In this document: positions 35,352 through 44,680 of the stretch, piece after piece
Layout: every line of letters begins with the position of its first letter
Position numbering within the stretch: position 1 is the first letter of the stretch
DNA from: Moritella sp. 5
GTDB taxonomy: Bacteria; Pseudomonadota; Gammaproteobacteria; Enterobacterales; Moritellaceae
DNA: 64,000 bases
Assembly: GCF_018219455.1 (NCBI RefSeq)
Contig: NZ_CP056122.1
Location: 3,900,065 to 3,964,064 of the forward strand
Direction of reading: 5' to 3'
Notes under the pieces: generated by a model
Databases searched by the model: none
The model's input: the letters and a program-made list of their open reading frames with translations, nothing else
What the model was told of the DNA's origin: nothing
Made by a program: the position numbers and the translations under genes

Positions 35352-37298
35352 CTAATTCTGCTTTGATGTTTTATTATTATACATTTTATGATCTATATCG
35401 CGTAATAACGCCTGCAATGATATCGTTCTCTCACGCCTCAATGAGATACCAGCGGATACAGAGATATCAAGCTTTTCTCCCGTATCTTTAATACTGAAAC
35501 TGAATCGCTGTAAACGCGTAAATGAGTCTGAAACTTCAGGTACTATTTTATTAAGGGTAAGTACAAACTCGTCCCCGCCAATACGATATGCTTTTCCTGA
35601 CCAATAACATTGAATATGCTGAGCAAGTGCGACAAGCACCAAGTCCCCTACATGATGACCATACTTATCGTTAATACTTTTGAAATTATTAATATCCATA
35701 TAGACAAAAACACACTCACTTTTAACCCCAGATTTGAATCTACGAGTCAGTGCTCGTCGGTTGCCTAGTTTAGACAATGAATCTGTAGTCGCTTGAATAT
35801 ATAGATAATAAGTAAATAAAAGTAAGAGTATAACAACGCAAGCAAAAGATAATTGAGTCAATCGTATGTATTTTTTCTCAGCTAACAAAGCAGACTTCCA
35901 ATCAGGTTGCAGCCCATGAAAGTTGACGATGTGCTTCACATTCACGAGAGGAAGCGCTTCAGAAAACAGCATCGCGTAATCTTTCCCCTGCGCTGTACGT
36001 TGAAAGGCCATAGATACACCCGTGTAGATTTCGGTAGATATAGATTTAGCCTGAGATACAGGTAGAATTCTACGCTCAGTTGTCATTAATTTATTGAAAT
36101 TACCTTCACCTATTGGGATGTAATCTACATCTCCATTAAGTAAAGCTTCAACCATCTGATCTTGGCTTGAAAATCTAGATAAAGGTTTTTTAGGTAATCG
36201 CAGTGTAATAACATCGTCGAAATAATCAGCCTCTACAACGCCTATCCGCTCACCAACTAATTCAGATAGTTGATGATATTGATTTATTTTGTAACCAGCA
36301 CGACTGATCAATAGTAAATGAGGTTTGTAATAGGGTTCACTAAAATAGAATTTTTCTTTACGAGAATCAGTAATAGCCATCGCCCCTAACATATCAATTG
36401 ATTTTTTATCTAAGTCGTTATAAATATCTGCCCAGGGCTCATCAACGCCATTCACTAATTGGCACTTAAACCCGAGTATAAAACAAACTCTCCTAACAAG
36501 AGAAAGACTCAACCCATTGATTGGTGCACTTCCATCTTCTTCTAAATCTTCAACTTTAAATTGAATGACATGATTGGTATCCACACTACTACTCGTGACC
36601 TTTTGTCGTAGCGACTTTAGTCTAACATTGTACTCATTTTTATTAATAATATTCGCGACCTGATGCTGTAGCTTATTTTCACTGAGCAGACGGTTAATCT
36701 CATCAAGTAGAGCGGTATTTTTTCCATGTTTAGTCGCAATCGAGACGGGAGTAATATCAAAAATACTTGATATTCTCTCTGCTTTAAAACCTTTTTTAAG
36801 TGCAACCTCAAGCATCCCTGAATTGCCAATAACGGCGTCTACATCGTCATGCTGAAGGTAATCAAATGCAGAATCAATATTATGATAAGTAGCAAAAGAC
36901 TTGTTATAAAACTGTAATTTTAGAAAATCATGATATGTTGACCCACTGGGTGTTAAAAATTTATTAACAGTTGATTTATTAAATTTATTTTTTGTGAATA
37001 TGTACGATAAATCGGTATGCACAGGGGCTGTAAAATCCAGAAAAGACGATCTTTCAGATGTATATGTAATATCAGCAGTAAAATCCAAATACTCTGTATT
37101 CAACAAATACAATATATTATCGTAGCTTTCATAATAATGAAAATCAAAATCAATTAATAATTCATCTGATATTTTTTGGAAAACAAACTCACTAATTTTG
37201 TCTCGTTTAACAATACCCACATCATAGGTTTCTCTTTTTGCATAAGCACAATTAATCTCTATTAATAAAGTTAAAAATACAAAAAGTAAATTCTTCAT
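35352..37298 (-). CDS. membrane diguanylate cyclase with two SBP sensor domains
   Basis: A 648-aa sensor. A signal peptide (ends AYAK) is followed by two tandem solute-binding-protein family 3 domains in the periplasm (about 25-240 and 245-460; the second has the canonical MAITDSRKEKFYFSEPYY). A membrane helix (about 482-503) then leads to a cytoplasmic GGDEF domain. The active-site loop reads RIGGDEFVL and the DINNFKSINDKYGH metal-binding strand is intact, so it should make c-di-GMP from GTP. It is the last gene of a three-gene run, 18 bases after EIIC-EAL. The ligand is probably an amino-acid-like compound, inferred from the SBP fold. Confidence 0.9.
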   Translation of the reverse strand: MKNLLFVFLTLLIEINCAYAKRETYDVGIVKRDKISEFVFQKISDELLIDFDFHYYESYDNILYLLNTEYLDFTADITYTSERSSFLDFTAPVHTDLSYIFTKNKFNKSTVNKFLTPSGSTYHDFLKLQFYNKSFATYHNIDSAFDYLQHDDVDAVIGNSGMLEVALKKGFKAERISSIFDITPVSIATKHGKNTALLDEINRLLSENKLQHQVANIINKNEYNVRLKSLRQKVTSSSVDTNHVIQFKVEDLEEDGSAPINGLSLSLVRRVCFILGFKCQLVNGVDEPWADIYNDLDKKSIDMLGAMAITDSRKEKFYFSEPYYKPHLLLISRAGYKINQYHQLSELVGERIGVVEADYFDDVITLRLPKKPLSRFSSQDQMVEALLNGDVDYIPIGEGNFNKLMTTERRILPVSQAKSISTEIYTGVSMAFQRTAQGKDYAMLFSEALPLVNVKHIVNFHGLQPDWKSALLAEKKYIRLTQLSFACVVILLLLFTYYLYIQATTDSLSKLGNRRALTRRFKSGVKSECVFVYMDINNFKSINDKYGHHVGDLVLVALAQHIQCYWSGKAYRIGGDEFVLTLNKIVPEVSDSFTRLQRFSFSIKDTGEKLDISVSAGISLRRERTISLQALLRDIDHKMYNNKTSKQN

Positions 37299-37316
37299 AA
37301 TATATCCAAATTAAAT

Positions 37317-39350
37317 TTATAACTGCACATTTTCAGTAAAATCTATCTTTTCTATTGGCTTTGGTCTCGAAAAAAAGAATCCTTGTGCAGTACTAATTTT
37401 CTCTTTTTTCATCAATTCAACTTCACATTGTTTTTCAACACCTTCGACAACTATTTTGGCGCCTAGCGTTCTTACAATCTGGCATGTTAACAAGAACAGT
37501 TCCGCCCCTATTTTATTATAAGTATTCATTGTTAACGTGCGGTCAATCTTAACGATATCAAATTTGTATTTAGACAAATAACCTAATGATGAATAACCAG
37601 AACCAAAATCGTCTAAAGCAATTTTAACCCCCAACGCTCTAAATTTTTTAATTTTTTTAGCTGTATTACACTCATCTTTAATCAATACATCTTCGGTTAT
37701 TTCTAAAATGATACTAGAAAAAGGGACTTCCACGTTTTCAATTTCTTCTTTTACAGCATAAAAAAAATCTTTTCGAATAAATGTCACTGGTGATACATTA
37801 ATTGAGACTGTAATGCCAAATTCCTTAATGATCGTCGCAGTTTCAGTCAATGCCCGATGCAATACCCAAAAGTCGAGTACTGAAGCCAATCCCACTTTAT
37901 TAAAATCATCTATAAATATTGGTGGTGTTATTTTACCCTGACGATCTCTATGTCGAATCAATGCCTCGATAGATACCATATTTTTAGTAACCACATCATA
38001 TTGAGGCTGATAAAATAATACAAAGTCCCCACTCTTTTGCAGTTTATTAATACGATTCTGAGCGAGAATATTCTGATTCATTGCTGGTAACATGCCACCT
38101 ATCGATTTACTTTCGTCCAATTTGTCATAATTAAAATAGTTATCCGAAATAGACTTGGAATACACAGCATTTGCCATTTTGATACCATCCATCCGACGAA
38201 AAAATGGGTAGTAAATACTGATACCGAGAATGACAATGACCGCTTGTAATACGACTGAGTTCATATCTCCATCTGTAGATAAATAGCCACTGTATAATGT
38301 CGGTGTCATCCAACTAATTGGAATAGTAACAGGAGCGACTAAACCTAGTGTCGTCACTAAATAGGCAAGAGACAGAGATAATATTGGAACCATAATAAAG
38401 GGAATGATTAAAATTGGGTTAAACATGACAGGCAAGCCATATATCACTAATTCATTAATATTAAAAAAACTAAATATTAATGACACAGCACCAAGTCGAC
38501 GATAGCCTTGATTTTTTGTTAATAACATACAGATAACCAAACTTAACGAATTCCCAGCACCACCTATCGACGCATAAGCGGTCAAAAAAAGGCTATTCAT
38601 AATATGCTCAGAATGGCATTGAATGTCAGTAATCGCTACCGAATGGCTGCAATCAAGACCAGCAGAAGAACCAGAAAGTACAGCATGGCCATTCATGCCG
38701 ATGAACCAAAGCAGATTCCGACTTGTTTCTAATATAAGCGCATTAAATAAAGGGTTAATATCATAATGGATAAACCAATTCTCTGTTTCAATCATCACGA
38801 AACAAGACAAGTAGAATGCAGGAAGCCCTATGATGACAATCACTAATAAAGTGATGCCGACAAGGTTTATCGACTGATCTATCACAGAGGGCAGTTCAGA
38901 GCGCATAAACCATTTTTTGCTCTGAATATAAAAGATAAATTTAGATACTAATATTGGAATTAATACGGCCATAAAAAACGGGATTTTTATATTAAGCAAC
39001 GCAGTGCTGTCAATAACTTTACACGTATTAGATATAATTAAAACGATCACTAAAGATGAAGTGATAACCAAAACTCGCGATACACCTTCTTTTTTAGAAA
39101 GAAATAAAGAAAAATAAGTCAATAGCAATATTGGATATAACGAGCGTGTACTTTCGGAAACAAGTCCCATAAACAAGCTTAATCGATGAAATCCCCCCCC
39201 CCAAAAAAAAGATGACAAAGCGTCACATAACGCTGAAATAACTGGAATTGGTAACAGCATAATAAAGGTATTACAAAGACCACGTAAATAAAGATTATCT
39301 GATAAACAGTCTAACAATTTCATCATTTTATTATTCAACAATACACGCAT
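37317..39350 (-). CDS. PTS EIIC-EAL fusion protein (c-di-GMP phosphodiesterase)
   Basis: A 677-aa membrane protein. Residues 1-400 form a PTS EIIC-like domain of the lactose/cellobiose type (GMNGHAVLSGSS, FFNINELVIYGLPVMFNP). Residues 425-670 form an EAL domain with the full catalytic set: EAL (VSIEALIRH), Asn (SINVSP), Glu (LEITED), DDFGSGYSS, Lys (VKIDRT), Glu (VVEGVE) and Gln (AQGFF). No EIIB or EIIA phosphorylation domain is present, so the EIIC half probably senses a sugar rather than transporting it by the PTS. The start is the ATG at 39350; a TTG lies one codon earlier. Codons 48-53 contain a T8-G10 tract. Confidence 0.88.
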   Translation of the reverse strand: MRVLLNNKMMKLLDCLSDNLYLRGLCNTFIMLLPIPVISALCDALSSFFWGGGFHRLSLFMGLVSESTRSLYPILLLTYFSLFLSKKEGVSRVLVITSSLVIVLIISNTCKVIDSTALLNIKIPFFMAVLIPILVSKFIFYIQSKKWFMRSELPSVIDQSINLVGITLLVIVIIGLPAFYLSCFVMIETENWFIHYDINPLFNALILETSRNLLWFIGMNGHAVLSGSSAGLDCSHSVAITDIQCHSEHIMNSLFLTAYASIGGAGNSLSLVICMLLTKNQGYRRLGAVSLIFSFFNINELVIYGLPVMFNPILIIPFIMVPILSLSLAYLVTTLGLVAPVTIPISWMTPTLYSGYLSTDGDMNSVVLQAVIVILGISIYYPFFRRMDGIKMANAVYSKSISDNYFNYDKLDESKSIGGMLPAMNQNILAQNRINKLQKSGDFVLFYQPQYDVVTKNMVSIEALIRHRDRQGKITPPIFIDDFNKVGLASVLDFWVLHRALTETATIIKEFGITVSINVSPVTFIRKDFFYAVKEEIENVEVPFSSIILEITEDVLIKDECNTAKKIKKFRALGVKIALDDFGSGYSSLGYLSKYKFDIVKIDRTLTMNTYNKIGAELFLLTCQIVRTLGAKIVVEGVEKQCEVELMKKEKISTAQGFFFSRPKPIEKIDFTENVQL
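39193..39210 (-). repeat. homopolymer tract G10/T8 inside the EIIC-EAL gene
   Basis: Ten C (39193-39202) directly followed by eight A (39203-39210) on the plus strand, i.e. T8-G10 on the coding strand, at codons 48-53 (FFWGGG). Tracts this long are rare in an A+T-rich genome and slip during replication; a change of one base would stop the protein early. The present length leaves the frame open. Confidence 0.85.
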
Positions 39351-39354
39351 CAAT

Positions 39355-42081
39355 TTAATTTTTTATCAGGCTGATAAATTTATCAGGCGAGATAGGTTTT
39401 GAATACTTCCAGCCTTGCACTTTATTAACGCCAAGTTCAATAACAAGCGACTCATCCTCCTCATTCTCTATCCCTTCAAACACAATATCATCACTAAAAT
39501 TTCTTATTTCTTTAATTAATTTTTTAACCGAACCCTTAAATTTATTATTATTGTGCATTGCATTGAACAAGCTTCTATCTAATTTAATACAGTCAAACCT
39601 GAACTCACTGAGCAGTATCATCGATGAGTTACCGGTAGTGAAATCATCTAATGAAATTTTTACACCAAAATCATTTCTTATTTCTGTAATAAAACTAATA
39701 ACCGCATTTTTATGCTCTGATGCTATTGACTCAATAATTTCTAGCTCCAAATTCTTGATCATGTCATTTTCAGTCAATATCGCTCTGACTTTTTTCTTAA
39801 ACGTTTCACAAGCTATACTTTCAGAACTCACATTAACCGAAAAAACAACATCAAACATATTGTTTATCTTAATGAAATCTATCGTTTTTTCTAATATTAC
39901 AAAATCTAATTCTGGTACTCTTCCGCATTTTTCTAAATAATTTATAAATACCGCGGGAGAGTAATGCTGTCCATTTACGTAGAGGCGAGCGAGGGCTTCA
40001 GCACCGTATATAACACCTAATTTCAAATCGAATTTAGGCTGAAAGTTAACACTAAAGCTTTTGTATTTTAACGCTTGAGTAATAACCTCTTTAATTACAT
40101 TTTTATTGATGTAATCTTGTACTTCTTTTGAATTTTCGTAAGAATAAAATAAAGCGCCATCATTAAGAGAGTTAGCATACATAGCTTCAGTACTTGCTAT
40201 CAGGTCTAATTTAAGATCACTAGACCTATTTTTCACACCACAATTAAATACGACTCTTTTTTCGTCTGAACGTTGCTTTAGCTGTATCAACTTGCCTTCT
40301 ATTTTTTTTATGCAACCGAAGTTTGAAAAAATAACAAAGTGATCACCATAGAGCCTAAATATCTTTGCTTTCGATGGAAAACTATCTTTTAGCATATATG
40401 AAAAAACTCTAATAATGTTATTCGCATTTTCGACGCCATCAGATTTTTTTATATTCTCTAAATTTGATATGTTGATGTAAATGATGTTTTTATATTTTTT
40501 ATTTCGATGATATTTTTTCATCAAGCTCGAATTTAATAATTTTGTTAACGGATCAACCGTTACTTTTTTATAACAAAAGTAAATATAAATAAAAAATAGT
40601 ATCGATAACACCATATAAGAGTAAAAATCTCTTAATCTCAGTTCCTTTTTACCATCTATAACAGATTGTAAAATAAGGTTTCTAGAATGTTGATTTATCG
40701 CAACATATCCAGTGGTATTGGATATATCTATCAATGAATTGAGGATTGACAATAAAGCGTTACTTTCAGGATGATTTTCAGGAACCAAAAAGACAACTGA
40801 CTTCAAACTCAGCTTTTCTTCAGTGAAATTTAAGCTTGGATTTTCTGCCAATAATAGCTTTCCATCTAAACTTGTCGAAATAAATGCATCAATATCACCT
40901 TGCATAAAGTATTCGACCATTTCTTCTTGATGTAAAAACTCTATATATTTTCTTTCCGGAGAACGTAGGTCCATTGGCATCTCTTTCATTATACCAATTC
41001 GTTTTACATCATTAATGTCAGTGTTTTTGAACAGTACAATCCGAACCAAACCTAAACTTTTAGTAGGTAGATTACCGTCCATTTTTTCTTTGTCATATAT
41101 AGCCATAGTTACGTCATCGCTATATAATTTAAAGCAGCTATCATCATGACAATCTTGATCAACAAGATTAATGCCATAAATCTCATAGGCAAGATTTTTA
41201 TACTTGTTGAATATCAACAGGTTGTTATATTTATCCGCATAAAAAGGAAATAAGTGAAAATCCATTAATACATTAATATCGTTACCATTCTGTAATGTTT
41301 TATTCGACAATGGTAGATACTGATGATTAAAGTCGGTAATTTCTTTCTCCAATTGAGTTTTATCTATGTTTTCAATGATGTCATTTATTATCGGTAATAA
41401 TATTTTGCTTTTACTTTTAATCACGGCAACATGACTGCCTTTCATTTCTGATATCGGCATTTTAAAACCGTGGTAATTTGTAATATAGGAGCTACCAGAA
41501 ACAAATAATGGCTCTTTGTTTAAATCCGAAACAGATTCTACTAATTTTATATTATTGTTAAATCCAATAGATTCTAAAAATCGCTCAGTAAGCTCAACCA
41601 AAGCAGAACCCTTAAGTGTCGCTATTGATAGACCCGATTCTAGGTTATTTATTAACGGATTACTGCTCACGATATAAGGGATCTCACCACTTATCTTTAT
41701 TGAATAGTCTAGATATTTAATTCGATCTTTAGTCTTAGCAAGGTCAAAAATTAAATCAACTTTCCCACTCTTCGCTAATTCAATTAATTCAACCAGAGGC
41801 TGTTTAATAATAAGAGTCTTAACACCTAAACAATTTTTGAGTGGCTTTTCAATAATTTCATATGCAAAGTCACCATTCGCCATTTTTCTTGCGTATAGAC
41901 TATCGCTAACAATACCAATTTTAATTGTTTCATACTGATAAGAAGACATATCTGTTACAGCATGGTTGGTGCTACAAGTAGCATAAGAGGGGGTTATAAA
42001 GATAAGAAAGAATAGTGGGCAAAAGTAATGTAGCTTGAATATAAAAGAAATCGACATCATCATAAGGGTTTCACTCTCCAT
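39355..42081 (-). CDS. SBP-degenerate GGDEF-EAL c-di-GMP phosphodiesterase
   Basis: A 908-aa sensor: a signal sequence (hydrophobic, ends SYATC), two tandem periplasmic SBP-like domains (about 50-260 and 270-470), a membrane helix (about 485-505), a GGDEF domain and an EAL domain. The GGDEF loop is LYGDHF instead of RxGGDEF, so it probably does not make c-di-GMP and may bind GTP or serve in regulation. EAL residues are complete (GAEALARLY, SVNVSS, LELEII, SLDDF, IKLDRS, VFEGIE, VQGW); loop 6 is unusual after DDF (TTGNSSM). The frame opens at 42081; an ATG at 42063 is a possible start. First of the c-di-GMP trio; its stop is almost in contact with the EIIC-EAL start. Confidence 0.88.
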   Translation of the reverse strand: MESETLMMMSISFIFKLHYFCPLFFLIFITPSYATCSTNHAVTDMSSYQYETIKIGIVSDSLYARKMANGDFAYEIIEKPLKNCLGVKTLIIKQPLVELIELAKSGKVDLIFDLAKTKDRIKYLDYSIKISGEIPYIVSSNPLINNLESGLSIATLKGSALVELTERFLESIGFNNNIKLVESVSDLNKEPLFVSGSSYITNYHGFKMPISEMKGSHVAVIKSKSKILLPIINDIIENIDKTQLEKEITDFNHQYLPLSNKTLQNGNDINVLMDFHLFPFYADKYNNLLIFNKYKNLAYEIYGINLVDQDCHDDSCFKLYSDDVTMAIYDKEKMDGNLPTKSLGLVRIVLFKNTDINDVKRIGIMKEMPMDLRSPERKYIEFLHQEEMVEYFMQGDIDAFISTSLDGKLLLAENPSLNFTEEKLSLKSVVFLVPENHPESNALLSILNSLIDISNTTGYVAINQHSRNLILQSVIDGKKELRLRDFYSYMVLSILFFIYIYFCYKKVTVDPLTKLLNSSLMKKYHRNKKYKNIIYINISNLENIKKSDGVENANNIIRVFSYMLKDSFPSKAKIFRLYGDHFVIFSNFGCIKKIEGKLIQLKQRSDEKRVVFNCGVKNRSSDLKLDLIASTEAMYANSLNDGALFYSYENSKEVQDYINKNVIKEVITQALKYKSFSVNFQPKFDLKLGVIYGAEALARLYVNGQHYSPAVFINYLEKCGRVPELDFVILEKTIDFIKINNMFDVVFSVNVSSESIACETFKKKVRAILTENDMIKNLELEIIESIASEHKNAVISFITEIRNDFGVKISLDDFTTGNSSMILLSEFRFDCIKLDRSLFNAMHNNNKFKGSVKKLIKEIRNFSDDIVFEGIENEEDESLVIELGVNKVQGWKYSKPISPDKFISLIKN

Positions 42082-42139
42082 TACTCTTAACTTACTAGAC
42101 CAAGTTTATAAGTATATCGAGATTAACCCGTTCAAACTT

Positions 42140-42179
42140 TAAGTAAACTTAAGCTAATGTAAGTAAACTCAAGCCTATG
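42140..42179 (-). repeat. two 20-base direct repeats upstream of the c-di-GMP operon
   Basis: TAAGTAAACTTAAGCTAATG (42140-42159) and TAAGTAAACTCAAGCCTATG (42160-42179) match at 17 of 20 positions, head to tail. They lie 59-98 bases upstream of the 908-aa protein start, where an OmpR-type regulator would be expected to bind. Operator function is inferred. Confidence 0.5.
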
Positions 42180-42240
42180 AAGTGTCAATAGAGATAAAAC
42201 TGAGTTGCGTCAATACAAGCACAACTCTTATTAACCGCAG

Positions 42241-42885
42241 TTAGAGTTCTGTTAACTCAATATCTACGCGCCTATTTTTTTCACGCCCCTCTGAAGTATC
42301 ATTGTTAAATTCAGGCTTTTTTTCACCTTTTGAATCTAGCAATATCCCCTGAGAATTAACACTATTTTCGATCAGGTATGTCTTCACGCTTTCAGAACGC
42401 TTTATACCGAGTTCATAGTTATAGATGTCCCTACCGATAGAGTCGGTATGACCAGTCAATTGTAAACCAGTATTTGAGTCTTTCAGGCTACTCGCTAACT
42501 CATTTAAAATGTGTCGACTTTCGCCTGTTAACTTGTCTTCATCAAAAGAAAAGTTAACTCGAGCAAAAATATCGCCACTACCCTCAGTAAAATTAAGACC
42601 ACTATTTCTATATAAATATTCAGCGCACTCTTCTTTTAAGCCCGAATCACGGAAGCTCTCTTTCATGCGTTTCAACACATAGTCAGTCTCGCTGCTAGCC
42701 TTAACTAACATCGTTTGACCTTGCTTTTCGTGGACCGTATTTACCTCGCCCATGTGAACACCTAGTTGATATTCTAGCTGCTCACTAGAGCAGTAAGAGA
42801 TAAATTCGTTTTGTTTCATTGCCTTTGCATAGGCACTTGTACAAGCTGATAATATTAATAACGACAACACTATTTTAGATTTCAT
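42241..42885 (-). CDS. OmpA-family protein of tad locus 1
   Basis: A 214-aa cell-envelope protein whose C-terminal OmpA domain (about 110-214) has the peptidoglycan-binding motif LTGHTDSIGRDIYNYELGIKRSESV and NRRVDIEL. The N-terminal hydrophobic stretch contains LSAC at residues 12-15, compatible with a lipobox; the copy-2 homologue has Ser there. The ATG at 42885 is preferred (GGGA upstream, matching the copy-2 start); an upstream ATG adds six residues. It follows tadG and probably anchors the pilus basal parts to the cell wall, as OmpA-like proteins do in several Tad loci. About 78% identical to the copy-2 protein by eye. Confidence 0.88.
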   Translation of the reverse strand: MKSKIVLSLLILSACTSAYAKAMKQNEFISYCSSEQLEYQLGVHMGEVNTVHEKQGQTMLVKASSETDYVLKRMKESFRDSGLKEECAEYLYRNSGLNFTEGSGDIFARVNFSFDEDKLTGESRHILNELASSLKDSNTGLQLTGHTDSIGRDIYNYELGIKRSESVKTYLIENSVNSQGILLDSKGEKKPEFNNDTSEGREKNRRVDIELTEL

Positions 42886-42905
42886 ATATTCCCATTCATT
42901 CACAG

Positions 42906-44135
42906 TTACTTTAGATGACCGATTTCTTCAGATATTAGCTCTAGGATCCTATCTAATATGTCTTGTTCATTTTCGGCTTTATAAACATTATCAACGCCAA
43001 CACACCTCGCTAGCTCTACATTTTTTTCTAGATCATAACCAAAACCAATAACGGCCAACTTAGCCGAGAAATTTTCACCCTTCTCGTTTTTTCCTTCTGA
43101 AAGCCCCTTCTTGATTATTTGACAGTAATTGAGATCATTTAATGCCTTATGCCGAATAGACGGATAACCATAACTATCTTCCCCATCTGAAAGCACAATG
43201 AGCAACCGTCTTGCATTTTTACCCTCGTTGTTTAACATCTGAGCACCACGAATTATGCCTTCATAAGATGAAGTGCCACCAGTTGCTCTGAACTGATTAA
43301 ACCGAGTAATAAAATTTTTGTAATCGTTGGTTAAGGGAATATCATAAAAATACGGATGACCTTGACCTTGATAAGTACCTGGCTGCCAAATCTGATTTAT
43401 GGTCTGATATGCATTTTGAGTATAATTTTCGAATTTATTTCCATAACAGTCCGCAGTGAAAAAATTAAATGGCACAATACCAACTTTATTATTTCCGTCA
43501 GTAATCTCATCAAACTTTTCTACTTCCTCTACAATATTTTTCATGGCGTTTTTAAGCGCATCAACCTTTTTTATGCCATTATTACCTTTCCACTCCCCGC
43601 CCATTGAACCTGAAAAATCGGCAACGAACACCACATCAACGGTTTTATTCACATACTTTCGCGCTTTTGCTGCATGCCCAACTGTAAACGTATCACCAAA
43701 GCCGACAATAGATTCATTACCAGGAAACCATGTATTGAGTTTCGTTTTAGCTTCGATACTGTACTCGTTAAAACGGTTCTCCCCTCTTTCTAATCCTGCA
43801 AGACATTCGGGTATATCATGACATGCTAATTTACTAATTTTTAGGTCTTGGGGTAATATCGTATCCTGATTATAAAAATAGTTTGAAATAACACGAGTAG
43901 CGATATCCCTATTTACTTTTGAACCAGCACCATCAAAATCTACATCAGTGTTATCAGCATTTTTGGCTGCAATTGTTAAAATAGCAACTTCCGCGGCATC
44001 CCCTAACCTTGCTTTGCTCTGTAAAGCACGCACCCCGTCAGTCGCCAGAGCAAAAATACCAAACAAAACAGGAACTATCATTACAAACAGTAATGCTGCA
44101 TGCCCTTGTTGGCGCTTATAATATGCTTTCATCAT
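42906..44135 (-). CDS. tadG: TadG with von Willebrand factor A domain (tad locus 1)
   Basis: A 409-aa envelope protein of the Tad pilus. N-terminus: RQQGHAALLFVMIVPVLFG, a TadE/G-like transmembrane anchor. From about residue 165 a vWA domain follows with a complete MIDAS (DFSGS at 173-177, TGGTSSYEG, and VLSDGEDS), which binds divalent metal and protein ligands. TadG is required for assembly in some Tad systems and may be exposed. Its start overlaps the TadF stop (TAATG). It is much more divergent from its copy-2 homologue than TadA is, especially in the vWA surface loops. Confidence 0.9.
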   Translation of the reverse strand: MMKAYYKRQQGHAALLFVMIVPVLFGIFALATDGVRALQSKARLGDAAEVAILTIAAKNADNTDVDFDGAGSKVNRDIATRVISNYFYNQDTILPQDLKISKLACHDIPECLAGLERGENRFNEYSIEAKTKLNTWFPGNESIVGFGDTFTVGHAAKARKYVNKTVDVVFVADFSGSMGGEWKGNNGIKKVDALKNAMKNIVEEVEKFDEITDGNNKVGIVPFNFFTADCYGNKFENYTQNAYQTINQIWQPGTYQGQGHPYFYDIPLTNDYKNFITRFNQFRATGGTSSYEGIIRGAQMLNNEGKNARRLLIVLSDGEDSYGYPSIRHKALNDLNYCQIIKKGLSEGKNEKGENFSAKLAVIGFGYDLEKNVELARCVGVDNVYKAENEQDILDRILELISEEIGHLK

Positions 44136-44680
44136 TATCGGCCTATCATTATTGCGCTAGATGATACGGTATTAAACTCTTCACCTATCAACGCCCCAAA
44201 CCAGTTTTCAGTTCTGTAAACCATGGTAACCCGGTATATGCTCGCTCTGCGTCCCCAACTCGTCATCACAGCCAAGTTTCTCAGAGAATCCATGCCGATA
44301 CTCGGCGTAATTGGTTGAGTTCCTTCAGGAAATGAAACAACAACCGACTCGTCCCTACTGTTAAATTGCAACGCTTCTATATGCATACCCCATCGCTTGC
44401 CATCAAAATTCTGTGAGGTTCTGCGCATACTTTGCTTTGCAATCGTATTTAGAGTACTGGTTTCAGCCTCTGATAGTGTGTAACTGTCGTTGTAGAACTG
44501 GGTACGCTCTTTAAGAATGTTGGCGACAGAATAACTTAATCGATCAAGCTTTCCCTTCAGCGATAATTTAACAATCACATCAGCACTAAATATAATAAGG
44601 AAGGAAAAAGCGACACCAACAATTGCAAATTCAACGGTGAAATTACCTTTTTGTTTATAATTTAAATTCATCGCGCTCAT
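44135..44680 (-). CDS. tadF: TadF pseudopilin-like protein (tad locus 1)
   Basis: A 181-aa minor pilin of the Tad system. The leader is cut after Gly12 in YKQKG, giving NFTVEFAIVG with Glu at +5, the TadE/F/Flp pattern processed by TadV. The rest is periplasmic. The start overlaps TadE. ATG at 44680 with AGGA just before it; the fourth codon is also ATG. Confidence 0.88.
   Translation of the reverse strand: MSAMNLNYKQKGNFTVEFAIVGVAFSFLIIFSADVIVKLSLKGKLDRLSYSVANILKERTQFYNDSYTLSEAETSTLNTIAKQSMRRTSQNFDGKRWGMHIEALQFNSRDESVVVSFPEGTQPITPSIGMDSLRNLAVMTSWGRRASIYRVTMVYRTENWFGALIGEEFNTVSSSAIMIGR

Noticed and set aside
39193-39210. C10-A8 run as a sequencing error
   Set aside because: The frame is open through it and codes for a plausible helix-loop (FFWGGG), so I keep it as a real tract, though read-level checking is needed.
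39551-39940. 129-aa plus-strand open frame inside the EAL region of the 908-aa protein
   Set aside because: It mirrors the coding strand of a clear EAL domain and has no independent start signal.
43456-43821. 121-aa open frame on the plus strand inside tadG of locus 1
   Set aside because: Entirely antisense to a well-supported gene, no ribosome site, and amino-acid content typical of a reverse shadow.
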